Shown here piece after piece: positions 8,015 through 16,175 of a stretch of 60,118 bases of DNA. Source of the DNA: an uncultured Acinetobacter sp. (GTDB lineage: Bacteria > Cyanobacteriota > Vampirovibrionia > Gastranaerophilales > Gastranaerophilaceae); the NCBI GenBank assembly GCA_947306495.1, contig CAMZGT010000006.1, forward strand, positions 1 through 60,118. The letters are read 5' to 3'. The translations under genes and the position numbers were made by a program. The notes under the pieces were generated by a model that searched no databases, was not told the origin of the DNA, and saw only the letters and a list, made by a program, of their open reading frames with translations. Numbering within the stretch: the first letter of the stretch is position 1; each line of letters begins with the position of its first letter.

Positions 8015-8129
8015 ATTTGACCTTCTTTCTTTTTTATTCACATATTTTGATACTACATTTAAAACACATAAAGGATAAAAATTGCTTTTTACCCTTTCAA
8101 AACATTGTAATTGTTACAAATTTTAATAA

Positions 8130-8375
8130 TTATTTTACTAAAGCAGAAATAAATCTTATAGAATCATCTGCCAATTCTCTGACAAAATCTCTGGCTATTT
8201 TTGACAAAGGTCTTTCATCAATCTTATCAAAGATAGCATATATAGGATCTCCGCCGTTATTGAATCTCATCTGGCGGTCTTGTTTGTTTAAATAAAAGCA
8301 TTTAAAATCTTCCGGAATTTCAATTGCTCCAGCCGGTTTTTTATTTCTTTCAATTGCATCGTATTTTACTGTCAT
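8130..8375 (-). CDS. Unknown 81-residue protein under the shared composite element
   Basis: A small soluble protein with a mixed charged sequence, ending DFVRELADDSIRFISALVK, probably a C-terminal helix. AGAGAG precedes the ATG. No family is recognised. It is of interest because its upstream region carries the clearest copy of the composite element shared with the 15300 gene and the lysozyme gene at 40791. It lies between another small orphan gene and, divergently, ispF. Coding status rests on RBS, promoter and amino-acid composition. Confidence 0.6.
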   Translation of the reverse strand: MTVKYDAIERNKKPAGAIEIPEDFKCFYLNKQDRQMRFNNGGDPIYAIFDKIDERPLSKIARDFVRELADDSIRFISALVK

Positions 8376-8409
8376 TTTTTTAATCTCTCTTTTAAATATC
8401 TCTTACATA

Positions 8410-8473
8410 TATATAAAGTATATTCCTCGCACAAAATTGCCTTTTTTTACAAGGAATATTAAGAAATGTTAAG
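8410..8473 (-). promoter_or_regulatory. Composite upstream element, copy A
   Basis: Minus strand, reading toward the 8375 ATG: CTTAACATTT-CTTAATATT (8455-8473, two 9-mers at 10-nt period), 15 nt, CAATTTT (8433-8439), 13 nt, ACTTTATATA (8410-8419). Spacings match copy C at 41.7 kb exactly and copy B at 15.2 kb within 1 nt. The TATATA within the last part would be the -10. The tandem 9-mer box also lies upstream of the divergent ispF. Confidence 0.6.
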
Positions 8474-8523
8474 ATGAGTTTTTGAAAAGTTTCTAATATA
8501 ATAAAAATAAGGAGATTACGCTA

Positions 8524-9009
8524 ATGATACAAAATTACAAAATCGGTATAGGTTATGATATCCACCGCCTTGAGGAAAATCGCAAACTTATTATTGGCGG
8601 AATAGAAATTCCCCATGAAAAAGGTTTATTCGGACATTCAGATGCTGATGTTTTAGTTCACGCTATAATAGATGCACTACTGGGTGCATCTGGATTACCT
8701 GACATTGGCACTCTTTTCCCTGATACAGATGAAAAATACAAAAATGCCAATAGTATAAATTTACTTCAAAATGTGGTCGAAAAAATTTCTGAGAAAGGGT
8801 ACAAAATTAACAATCTTGATACCAATATAATTGCACAAGCTCCTAAAATGATGATATACATTCCTAAAATGAAGCAAGTCCTTGCACCTGTATTAAATAT
8901 TGATTTAAATAACATTTCCATAAAAGCTAAAACAAAAGAGCGACTTGATTCTGTTGGCGAAAAAAGGGCTATTGAAGCTCAAGCTGTTGTTCTACTATAC
9001 AAAGAATAA
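8524..9009 (+). CDS. ispF: 2-C-methyl-D-erythritol 2,4-cyclodiphosphate synthase
   Basis: Fifth step of the MEP isoprenoid pathway. Seen: GIGYDIHRLE with the metal ligands Asp and His, GHSDADVLVHAIIDALLGA, DIGTLFPDTD, and the C-terminal TKERLDSVGEKRAIEAQAVVLL. 161 residues, family-typical; acts as a homotrimer with zinc. RBS AAGGAG lies 7 nt before the ATG. Monocistronic, closed by a strong hairpin. Confidence 0.96.
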   Translation: MIQNYKIGIGYDIHRLEENRKLIIGGIEIPHEKGLFGHSDADVLVHAIIDALLGASGLPDIGTLFPDTDEKYKNANSINLLQNVVEKISEKGYKINNLDTNIIAQAPKMMIYIPKMKQVLAPVLNIDLNNISIKAKTKERLDSVGEKRAIEAQAVVLLYKE

Positions 9010-9014
9010 AAAAC

Positions 9015-9048
9015 AAAGAGGCGAATTTCAATAGAAATTCGCCTCTTT
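9015..9048. terminator. Bidirectional 15-bp hairpin terminator
   Basis: AAAGAGGCGAATTTC (9015-9029) and GAAATTCGCCTCTTT (9034-9048) are perfect arms around AATA. It lies between the converging ispF and HU genes. Confidence 0.9.
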
Positions 9049-9064
9049 AATGAACTTATAATGA

Positions 9065-9337
9065 CTATTTAACAAGTTCTTTGAATGATTTACCAGCTGA
9101 GAAAGCAGGAACTGTTTTAGCAGCAATCTTTAATTCTTTACCGGTTTGAGGATTTCTGCCGATTCTAGCAGCTCTCTTGCGAGCTTCCCAAGTACCAAAA
9201 CCAACCAAAGTTACTTTTTTACCTTTTGCAACTGTTTTTTGAATGATTTCTAATGTAGCTGATAATACATCTGAAGATACTTTTTGAGAAAGTTTAGTCT
9301 TCTTAGAAATTTCTTTTACCAATTCTTCTTTGTTCAT
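9065..9337 (-). CDS. hup: HU-family DNA-binding protein
   Basis: Histone-like protein that bends DNA as a dimer. Starting at ATG 9337 (AGGAGA six nt upstream) gives 90 residues, the normal HU size; the longer frame to 9355 has no RBS. The beta-arm motif GFGTWEARKRAARIGRNPQT holds the conserved R-x-G-R-N-P with the intercalating Pro. The C-terminal SAGKSFKELVK is canonical. A leader of about 107 nt with a 7-bp hairpin near its start (9421-9445) may modulate it. Confidence 0.95.
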   Translation of the reverse strand: MNKEELVKEISKKTKLSQKVSSDVLSATLEIIQKTVAKGKKVTLVGFGTWEARKRAARIGRNPQTGKELKIAAKTVPAFSAGKSFKELVK

Positions 9338-9450
9338 GATAAATCTCCTATACACTTTTTTCTACTATCTTGAGTGTTAATACTGGAATTCAGATTTTAG
9401 AACAGGTCTATAACCATTATTCATAAGCATTTACACCTCTTATGATTCTT

Positions 9451-9478
9451 ATTATACACGTTTTATTTATAATTGCAA
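9451..9478 (-). promoter_or_regulatory. Sigma-70-type promoter of hup
   Basis: Minus strand TTGCAA (9473-9478), 16 nt, TATAAT (9451-9456). The expected start near 9444 opens a leader beginning with TCATAAG...CTTATGA, a 7-bp hairpin. Confidence 0.55.
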
Positions 9479-9565
9479 GCATTTTTTTTAAAATTTACAA
9501 TACTTAATCATAAAACCGGTAATGGCAGGTATTACTACTATTTTTCCTTATTTTCACAAATAAAA

Positions 9566-9835
9566 TTACTTTTTAGTATCATCCTTTTTGTCGAAGAAAT
9601 CTTTTTCAAAATTGTGACCAGCAACAGCTCCTACACCTGAAGTGAGAGCAATGAAGCCTAGAGAAAGCGGTACAAATGGAGCCGCTATTACACTCATGAG
9701 ACCCAAATATGCCAAACCGCCGATTGCTCCAGCACTAGCACCCTTAACCCCTTTAAATACAGGTGCTTGGCATGACAAATTACTTTTTTTTGAACCTAAA
9801 TTTAAATAACTGTTACTAACCGGATACACTCTCAT
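9566..9835 (-). CDS. Small glycine-rich membrane protein with PVFKG leader
   Basis: ATG 9835 has AAGGAG 6 nt upstream; the longer frame runs back into tRNA-Val and is spurious. The 89-residue protein starts MRVYPVSNSYLNLG, carries PVFKG at about 32-36, then a Gly/Ala-rich hydrophobic stretch (about 40-78, GAIGGLAYLGL and later GFIALTSGVGAVAGH) that could be two membrane helices, and a charged DKKDDTKK tail. It is 29 nt downstream of tRNA-Val on the same strand and probably shares its transcript. Function unknown; one of several small proteins here with an F-x-G motif soon after an Asn/Ser-rich start. Confidence 0.65.
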   Translation of the reverse strand: MRVYPVSNSYLNLGSKKSNLSCQAPVFKGVKGASAGAIGGLAYLGLMSVIAAPFVPLSLGFIALTSGVGAVAGHNFEKDFFDKKDDTKK

Positions 9836-9864
9836 AATAAACTCCTTTTCTTGTTTATTGATAA

Positions 9865-9940
9865 TGGTGGGCGTTACAGGACTTGAACCTGTGACCCTCT
9901 GAATGTCGTTCAGATGCGCTACCAACTGCGCCAAACGCCC
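9865..9940 (-). tRNA. tRNA-Val (GAC)
   Basis: Minus-strand cloverleaf of 76 nt: acceptor GGGCGTT/AACGCCC, D arm GGCGCAGTTGGTAGCGC, anticodon stem TCTGA/TCAGA with loop ACGACAT (anticodon GAC), T arm ACAGGTTCAAGTCCTGT, discriminator A and encoded CCA. The 9566 gene follows directly. Confidence 0.96.
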
Positions 9941-10021
9941 ACACTAAGTTTTAAATTACACCTACTTTAAGTAATATTAGAATTATAAAACAAAAAAATA
10001 TTGAAACAAGCTTTTATTGTT

Positions 10022-10046
10022 AAAAATACCCCCGCTTTTGCGGGGA
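10022..10046 (-). terminator. Terminator of leuS
   Basis: CCCCGC (10030-10035) and GCGGGG (10040-10045) around TTTT; on the minus strand it is followed by a T-rich run (A-run at 10022-10026). Confidence 0.85.
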
Positions 10047-10052
10047 TAACAA

Positions 10053-12539
10053 TTAACTCTTTACCACAATATTAACAAGTTTTTTCGGAACTACAATTGT
10101 TTTTACAATTTCTTTTCCATTCGTCAAACCTTTTATCTTTTCTGTTGATAGCGCAAGACGTTCAAGTTCCTTATTATCAGCACTTTCATCAACTTCAAGC
10201 TTATCTTTAACTTTACCGTTAATTTGTACTACTAATGTTATTTTACTAGTCTTTGCAAGAGTTTCATCCCATTCACACCATTTTTCATCATGAACGGATT
10301 TTGAATAACCGAGTTCATGCCAAATTTCTTCTGCCATATGTACAGTTACAGGGGACATCAACTTAATCAACGAAATTACTGCAAAGCTAAATACATTTTT
10401 ATCCTCGTCAGTAAACACAACTTTTTTAGCACGCCAATCATATATAGCATTCGTTAGTTCACGATATTTTGAGATTACAGTATTGAACTGAAAATCATTT
10501 GAAATATCATTAGTAATTCCTTTTATCGCAATATTAACAGTCCTTACCAAATCATCATTTTCGCGCGCCAACGGGAAGTTTAACTTATAATCTTTAGTAA
10601 TTAAGCCTTGATTAACACCTTCACTTACTAAACGCCAAACTCTGTTTAAAAACTTATAACAGCCTTCAACACCCGCATCTGACCAGTCAAAATCTCTTGC
10701 TGGAGGTGAATCTGACAGAATGAACAATCTTGCGGTATCTGCTCCGAAATTCTCAAATATTTCATCCGGATCAACGGTATTACCTTTGGATTTTGACATT
10801 TTTGAACCGTCTTTCAGAACCATACCCTGAGTTAAAAGATTTTTAAACGGTTCGTCGAAGTCTAACAGACCACAATCTTTTAATGCTTTGGTGAAAAATC
10901 TTGAATAAAGCAAGTGTAAAATTGCGTGTTCAATACCACCTACATATTGATCTACCGGAAGCCAGTGATTCACTTTATCTTTATCAAAACATTTATCTGA
11001 ATTTTTAGCATCAGAATACCTTAAATAATACCAACTTGAACAAACAAATGTATCCATTGTATCCATCTCACGCGTAGCATGTCCGCCACAAATTGGACAT
11101 ACCGTATCCTTAAACGTTTTAGAAGTTGTTATCGGAGATTTTCCTACAACAGAAAAATCAACATCTGTCGGAAGCATTACAGGCAAATTTTCTTCTTTTT
11201 CTGGAACAATTCCGCATTTATCACAATAAACAACAGGAATTGGTGCCCCCCAATATCTTTGACGTGAGATTAACCAATCACGAAGTCTATATTGAGTTTT
11301 AAATTCGCCGAATCCGCCATCAACAGCTTTTTGAGTAATTGCTTTTTTTGCTTCTGTATTTTTCATTCCGTTAAATTCATTAGAATTAACCAAAACACCC
11401 TCTTCAACAAAAGCTTCATCTAAACAATCAGAGGGATTTACAGGATCTTGTATAACAACTTTCATCGGCAAATTATACTTTTTCGCAAAGTCAAAATCTC
11501 TTGTGTCATGAGTCGGAACTGCCATAACCGCGCCTGTTCCATATTCAACAAGAGCATAGTCTGCCGTCCAAAGAGGGAATTCTTCACCTGTGAACGGATT
11601 TATACAATGTGTACCCAAAGGCACTCCTGTTTTTACTCTGTCTGTAGAAAGTCTTTCTATTTCAGTCATTTTACGAGCATTAGCTCTATATCCTTCTACA
11701 GCTTGTTTGTTTTCCGGAGTCGTTAATTTTTCTATATCTTTATACTCTGGTGCAACCACCAAGTAAGTAATTCCGTGAACAGTGTCAGGACGTGTTGTGT
11801 AGACAGGAACTTCCATACCTTCTATTTCTTTTACTTTAAATCTGAAAATTGCACCTTGAGATTTACCAATCCAGTTGGCTTGCATCGTTTTAACATTATC
11901 ACCCCAACCTTCAAGCTTACTCAAGTCTTGCAGCAGTCTTTCAGCATAATCAGTTATTTTAAAGAACCACTGAGAAAGATATTTTTTTTCTACTGCAGAA
12001 TCACACCTCCAGCATTTACCGTCTATTACTTGCTCATTTGCAAGTACTGTTCCGCATGTTTCACACCAGTTAACCGCTGCTTCTTTTTTATATGCCAAAC
12101 CTTTTTTGTAAAGTTGCAAAAATAACCACTGTGTCCATTTGTAATATTCAGGCTTACAAGTAGTTACCTCTCTTTGCCAATCATAAGATAAACCCAGCAT
12201 CTTAAGCTGTTTTGTCATATATGCAATATTTTCATCAGTCCATTTTGCAGGATCCGCACCGTGCTTCATTGCTGCATTTTCAGCCGGCAGTCCGAAACTG
12301 TCCCATCCCATCGGATGTAAAACATTATAACCTTGCATTTTTTTGAATCTCGCAATTACATCAGTAATTGTGTAGTTCCTGACATGTCCCATATGCAATT
12401 TACCTGACGGATACGGGAACATCGATAGTGCAAAGTATTTAGGTTTATCACTTTCATCCGGCGTGTGAAAAACTTTATCCTTTTCCCATTTTTCTTGCCA
12501 TCTTTTCTCTATTTCTTGCGGAAAATAAGCCTCTTTCAT
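10053..12539 (-). CDS. leuS: Leucyl-tRNA synthetase
   Basis: Class I synthetase that charges tRNA-Leu. HIGH region PYPSGKLHMGHVRNYT, KMSKS region DGSKMSKSKGNTVDP, editing (CP1) domain with TTRPDTVHGITYLVVAPEY, and two Cys-pair zinc motifs (CETCGTVLANE...CWRC and CDKCG...CPICGG). ATG 12539 is chosen because GGAGG lies 7 nt before it; the longer start at 12551 is the one overlapping that RBS. 828 residues, family-typical. Monocistronic. Confidence 0.97.
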   Translation of the reverse strand: MKEAYFPQEIEKRWQEKWEKDKVFHTPDESDKPKYFALSMFPYPSGKLHMGHVRNYTITDVIARFKKMQGYNVLHPMGWDSFGLPAENAAMKHGADPAKWTDENIAYMTKQLKMLGLSYDWQREVTTCKPEYYKWTQWLFLQLYKKGLAYKKEAAVNWCETCGTVLANEQVIDGKCWRCDSAVEKKYLSQWFFKITDYAERLLQDLSKLEGWGDNVKTMQANWIGKSQGAIFRFKVKEIEGMEVPVYTTRPDTVHGITYLVVAPEYKDIEKLTTPENKQAVEGYRANARKMTEIERLSTDRVKTGVPLGTHCINPFTGEEFPLWTADYALVEYGTGAVMAVPTHDTRDFDFAKKYNLPMKVVIQDPVNPSDCLDEAFVEEGVLVNSNEFNGMKNTEAKKAITQKAVDGGFGEFKTQYRLRDWLISRQRYWGAPIPVVYCDKCGIVPEKEENLPVMLPTDVDFSVVGKSPITTSKTFKDTVCPICGGHATREMDTMDTFVCSSWYYLRYSDAKNSDKCFDKDKVNHWLPVDQYVGGIEHAILHLLYSRFFTKALKDCGLLDFDEPFKNLLTQGMVLKDGSKMSKSKGNTVDPDEIFENFGADTARLFILSDSPPARDFDWSDAGVEGCYKFLNRVWRLVSEGVNQGLITKDYKLNFPLARENDDLVRTVNIAIKGITNDISNDFQFNTVISKYRELTNAIYDWRAKKVVFTDEDKNVFSFAVISLIKLMSPVTVHMAEEIWHELGYSKSVHDEKWCEWDETLAKTSKITLVVQINGKVKDKLEVDESADNKELERLALSTEKIKGLTNGKEIVKTIVVPKKLVNIVVKS

Positions 12540-12629
12540 TAATTCCTCCATAGGTCAAATATTGCCTGTCTTTCGGATAAATTTTAACATAAAAAAAATA
12601 ATCTGTGAAATAAAATAGCACAAAAATGG

Positions 12630-13469
12630 TTAAGCTTTTAATAGTTTTTCTGATAAATTACCAAAGTTTTCTATTGAAAGTTTTTCTCCGCGTATATTTT
12701 CATCTAATCCTAAATCAGAAATTACTTTTGCAACTTTTTCCTTATCAAAACCCGAACCGACCAAACAATTCTTCAAAGTCTTACGACGTTGCGAAAATGC
12801 TGCTTTGACAGTTTTTCTGAAGTGCGAATAATCTGAAAGTTTTAACAAAGGCTCTGTACGAACATTCAGATAAACCAAGGCAGAATTAACCTTAGGAGCA
12901 GGATAAAAAGAGCGTCTGCCTACAGTTCTTATAATGGAACAATCTGCCCAAAACTGTGATAAAATAGTCAAAAGACCATATTGTTTTGATGAACTTTTTT
13001 CTGTTGCTACTATTCTTCTTGCCACTTCTTCTTGAACCATCAAAATTATATCAACTATTTTTGAACGATTTTTATTGGTTAAATCATCTATTTCGCCAAG
13101 CAAATGCGCTATAATCGGTGAAGTTATATAATACGGAATATTTGCCACAACCTTAATTTTATCATCTGCTAATTCTGATAAATCTGTTTTTAATATATCA
13201 TTATGAATTATTTCCAAATTATCACATTCAAGTTTTTGTAATTCTTTTATTGCTTCTTCATCCAGTTCAACCGCAATTACTTTTTTTGCCTTTTTTATCA
13301 ATTGTTCCGTTACAAAACCCACGCCCGGTCCTATTTCTAAAACAGTATCCTCTTTTGTAATTTTTGCAAAATCAATGATATCCGATATAACTTCACCATT
13401 AATCAGAAAATTTTGACCCAGCCTTTTTTTTGTTCTGAAAAACTTTGCTCTTTGTAAATAATCCACCAT
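12630..13469 (-). CDS. rsmA: 16S rRNA dimethyladenosine transferase RsmA/KsgA
   Basis: Dimethylates the two adenines in the 3' hairpin of 16S rRNA with SAM. N-terminal KKRLGQNFLIN, SAM motif LEIGPGVGFVTEQL, and the catalytic NIPYYITSPI (N-I-P-Y-Y, about 109-113), with YPAPKVNSALV and FSQRRKTLKN further on. 279 residues, usual length. No obvious RBS before ATG 13469. The downstream spacer to leuS is 90 nt on the same strand. Confidence 0.95.
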   Translation of the reverse strand: MVDYLQRAKFFRTKKRLGQNFLINGEVISDIIDFAKITKEDTVLEIGPGVGFVTEQLIKKAKKVIAVELDEEAIKELQKLECDNLEIIHNDILKTDLSELADDKIKVVANIPYYITSPIIAHLLGEIDDLTNKNRSKIVDIILMVQEEVARRIVATEKSSSKQYGLLTILSQFWADCSIIRTVGRRSFYPAPKVNSALVYLNVRTEPLLKLSDYSHFRKTVKAAFSQRRKTLKNCLVGSGFDKEKVAKVISDLGLDENIRGEKLSIENFGNLSEKLLKA

Positions 13470-13592
13470 GGTATTTATGATAGTACAAACAGGGAAATGT
13501 TAAAACTAAACAAAAGAGATATAGTTAAGTTGTAAATAATTTAAAGTTATTTTTATTGTGTTTATTATATAATCAAGGAAGGAGCAGGTATC

Positions 13593-14855
13593 GTGAATTA
13601 TTGCGAAACAAAACAATCAGAGCGTTTAGAATACAACCAATTATTGGAAGAATATATATTAGGATGCAAAACTTCACAAAAAATAGGAATGGAATATGAA
13701 AGAATACCCGTTTCTAAATCCTCAAATGAAGTAATTCCGTACGACGGAGAATTTGGTGTTTGCGAATTTTTACGAGAAGTTGCTAAAATTGACAACTGGG
13801 ACTATATTTTAGATGACGTTAATATCATCGGTTTAAAAAAACTGCACGATACAATTACGCTTGAACCGGGATGTCAAATAGAACTGAGCATTGAGCCGCA
13901 AATTTTTGTAAGGGATATAAAATCAAAAATTGAAAAAATTAATTCAGTCTTTAAGCCGATACTTGAAGAATTTGGAATAAAGCTCCTAAATAAAGGAGTT
14001 TCACCAAAAACTACCTATAAAAATATAAAACTTCTCCCTAAAAAAAGATATGCCGTAATGGCGAATTACCTATGGGGAATTCTATCTGACGTTATGATGA
14101 GAGAAACAGCAGGTATACAGGTAGGAATCGACTATAGATCTGAAGAAGATGCAATGAAAAAATTCAGAGTTGCAAACCTTATAATGCCGTTTGCAACCGC
14201 CATGTTTGCAAACTCAAAAATAAGAGGCGGCGTTGATACAGGATACAAATCCTTTAGAGCTCTTGCATGGTTAAATACGGATAACGAACGCTGCGGTTTT
14301 GCCACAAATTTTTCTGATGGTATGAGTTTCCGTGATTATGTTGATACCCTGCTTGATACACCTATGATTTTCATTAACAGAGAATATATACCCGTCAGCT
14401 TGAATGGCAAGATGACATTTAAACAGTTTATGGATAAGGGCTATGAAGGATTTGAAGCAACAATTGATGATTGGATGCTGCATTCAAATCTATATTTTCC
14501 TGATGTTCGCCTTAGAAACTTTATAGAAATCAGAAACCACGATTGTGTTGGCAATGGTTTGGAATACTCAATACCTGCATTTTATAGAGGAATCATGTAT
14601 AACACTGACGCTTTATCAGAAGTTGAAAAAATATTATCTAAGTATTCTTTCAATGAAATAAATGAACTAAGATATAACGTTTCACGATATGCAACAGCGT
14701 CAAAACTGCGTAAAAAACCGATTTTAGGTATATGTAAAGAACTTACTGAAATCTCAAAATATTCATTAATTCAAGAAGGCGAAGATGAAGAAATGTTTTT
14801 GGAACCATTAGTTGATATGCTTAAAAGAAATAAACTTCCCTGTGACATAGATTAA
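13593..14855 (+). CDS. gshA: Glutamate-cysteine ligase (GCS2-type, plant/alphaproteobacterial-like)
   Basis: Member of the GCS2/EgtA-GshA family that makes gamma-glutamylcysteine for glutathione-type thiols. Seen: the substrate-binding start KIGMEYERIPV (about 29-39), ITLEPGCQIELSIEP (about 88-102), the MRETAGIQVGIDY segment and the C-terminal RNHDCVG that matches the R-x-x-D of the active site. GTG 13593 is the start, with AAGGAAGGAG before it. 420 residues. No gshB is in this window, so whether glutathione or only gamma-glutamylcysteine is made cannot be said. Confidence 0.85.
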   Translation: MNYCETKQSERLEYNQLLEEYILGCKTSQKIGMEYERIPVSKSSNEVIPYDGEFGVCEFLREVAKIDNWDYILDDVNIIGLKKLHDTITLEPGCQIELSIEPQIFVRDIKSKIEKINSVFKPILEEFGIKLLNKGVSPKTTYKNIKLLPKKRYAVMANYLWGILSDVMMRETAGIQVGIDYRSEEDAMKKFRVANLIMPFATAMFANSKIRGGVDTGYKSFRALAWLNTDNERCGFATNFSDGMSFRDYVDTLLDTPMIFINREYIPVSLNGKMTFKQFMDKGYEGFEATIDDWMLHSNLYFPDVRLRNFIEIRNHDCVGNGLEYSIPAFYRGIMYNTDALSEVEKILSKYSFNEINELRYNVSRYATASKLRKKPILGICKELTEISKYSLIQEGEDEEMFLEPLVDMLKRNKLPCDID

Positions 14856-15123
14856 AGTTCAAAACTTGGTTACTCAATAATGTAATATAAGCATTTATTT
14901 CAAATCATTTGACTTATAAATATTGTAACCTTCACAATGATAGCTTGCATCAATGCCTTTCATATAGATTTCACGATTAGTAATATCATCTGTTAAAGTA
15001 TTTTTTAAAGTTCTTTTATCTCAACTGTTTTTATAGGACTGCGTTCCGTTCACTAACGTTCATCACTCCAGCCTTGCCAAAATCCGCCGAACGCGCAAAG
15101 GCGGTTCTCAACGCTGACATACA

Positions 15124-15163
15124 AAATTACAGAGGATAGGTTAAAACCTATCCTCTGTAATTT
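15124..15163. terminator. 19-bp perfect hairpin
   Basis: Arms 15124-15142 and 15145-15163 are perfectly complementary (core AGAGGATAGGTT / AACCTATCCTCT). It shares the AAATTA outer end and a (G)GAYAGGT inner end with the hairpin after tRNA-Arg (16311-16349). Could end transcription in either direction. Confidence 0.6.
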
Positions 15164-15208
15164 ACCCCAGAGTTGACAAGTTTCGAACATGGTTACTAAA
15201 AAATGTGG

Positions 15209-15261
15209 CTTAATATTTTGTAACAAATAGGCAATTTTTAAAGGCAAAAATACTTTATATA
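15209..15261 (+). promoter_or_regulatory. Composite upstream element, copy B
   Basis: CTTAATATT (15209-15217), 14 nt, CAATTTT (15232-15238), 13 nt, ACTTTATATA (15252-15261), 38 nt before the 15300 ATG. Beyond the core it shares TTGTAA-x-AAA and AGGCAATTTT with copy A. Confidence 0.6.
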
Positions 15262-15299
15262 AGTATACGAGGGAAATACTAGAGGAAAAGGAGAAAATC

Positions 15300-15731
15300 A
15301 TGGGCGAACCTATAAAAGTTGGAGATGGTTTTGGAAGTTACAACAATACTAAAAAAGATATTGTAAATATGTATGCTAATCGTAGTGGATTTAGTATAAC
15401 AGCATCACAATCTTACGTAGACAATATGAATGTTAACAAAGGAATGAGAGTGTATGCACAATGTCAACGTTATGGAAATAATGCAAAAATATATGCTGAT
15501 TGGAATGATGGTAATCAAAGTATTTATTCAACAGAATATAAACCTAAAAACATGAAACAAAGTCCAAGTGACGCTGATATAAAATTTACCACAATCTATG
15601 ATTTTGGTTACGATAGCAAGACGGGAAAGGAATTTTATATAAAGGCAGTCGATATAAATGGGAACAATGTTATTGATGAAGGGGAGATAACAGAATATAA
15701 CACTTCAGAAGAATTATTTAATCAAGAGTGA
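15300..15731 (+). CDS. Unknown 143-residue protein with an EF-hand-type calcium loop
   Basis: RBS AAGGAG precedes the ATG. The protein is Asn/Asp/Tyr-rich with no signal peptide or membrane segment. Near the C-terminus (about 119-130) DINGNNVIDEGE matches the EF-hand/dockerin calcium loop (D-x-N-x-N-x-x-I-D-x-x-E). The N-terminal half (GDGFGSYNNTKKDIV, YAQCQRYGNNAKIYADWND) has beta-strand character. It is the only gene between a partial tRNA-3'-like end and tRNA-Arg, facing the tRNA. An extracellular or envelope role fits calcium binding but is inference; family not recognised. Confidence 0.65.
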   Translation: MGEPIKVGDGFGSYNNTKKDIVNMYANRSGFSITASQSYVDNMNVNKGMRVYAQCQRYGNNAKIYADWNDGNQSIYSTEYKPKNMKQSPSDADIKFTTIYDFGYDSKTGKEFYIKAVDINGNNVIDEGEITEYNTSEELFNQE

Positions 15732-15790
15732 TGTAAAAAAGTCATAGTTCATAGCTTTTGGTGCAATTATTTGAAACAAAAATAAAATAT

Positions 15791-15824
15791 TAAAAAGAGA
15801 TAGGTTTCTACCTATCTCTTTTTA
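15791..15824. terminator. 15-bp perfect hairpin after the 15300 gene
   Basis: TAAAAAGAGATAGGT (15791-15805), loop TTCT, ACCTATCTCTTTTTA (15810-15824), with T-run on the right; a good terminator for the EF-hand-like gene. Its core AGAGATAGGT resembles that of the 15124 hairpin. Confidence 0.75.
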
Positions 15825-16003
15825 TTTACGCCAACAAGGATGGTAGGAGAACTTTTCTTTAAGTATTTTATATAATCAGTTGTCTCTTTTTTATAAATTT
15901 TATAAATCAGTATCTGTAAAATATTGATTTTATTTTGTTGAGCATTAGAATTGTAACATTTTTGTAATATTTATTCCGAAATTTTAACAAAACTGAAAAA
16001 AGC

Positions 16004-16061
16004 AAGTAGGGTAGACTTCAGTCTACCGATAAATTTTGGTTGACTAAAGTCAACCCTACTT
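16004..16061. repeat. Palindromic three-way-junction element
   Basis: Outer stem AAGTAG (16004-16009) / CTACTT (16056-16061) encloses two 7-bp hairpins with no spare bases at the outer joints: GGTAGAC-TTCA-GTCTACC (16010-16027) and GGTTGAC-TAAA-GTCAACC (16038-16055), linked by 10 nt. The two arms look like diverged copies of each other. It resembles REP/MITE-like elements or a structured RNA; a T-run follows. Confidence 0.6.
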
Positions 16062-16175
16062 TTTAGTGCAATTTTTTGGACAAAAAGTCCAAATATACGG
16101 ACATTTTGGTTACCCAAACTGGACATTTCGGGCATTTTGACTCAACCCATTTCCGACCTTTTGAAATTGGCAAAA

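Larger units (their letters stand above)
14856..15299. other. 444-nt accessory gap with gene remnant, GC-rich patch and hairpin
   Basis: Minus strand 15023-14895 is an open piece without a start, reading ...LTDDITNREIYMKG..., ending at a TAA at its left end, which looks like the tail of a lost gene (unrecognised). 15040-15120 is more GC-rich and holds CCGCC/GGCGG and CACTCCAGCCT (15064-15074), the latter repeated at 16249-16259. Then come a 19-bp hairpin (15124-15163), a tRNA-3'-end-like stretch (15160-15200) and the composite element of the next gene. Confidence 0.5.

Noticed and set aside
9835-9934. N-terminal extension of the 9566 gene into tRNA-Val
   Set aside because: The added residues are tRNA sequence read as protein; a good RBS selects ATG 9835.
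15160-15200. A complete second tRNA
   Set aside because: Only T-loop-like and 3'-end-like pieces are present; no T stem, anticodon or acceptor pairing can be formed.
15053-15301. Minus-strand 82-codon ORF
   Set aside because: Crosses a 19-bp hairpin and the promoter of the 15300 gene; composition is Phe/Leu-rich noise.
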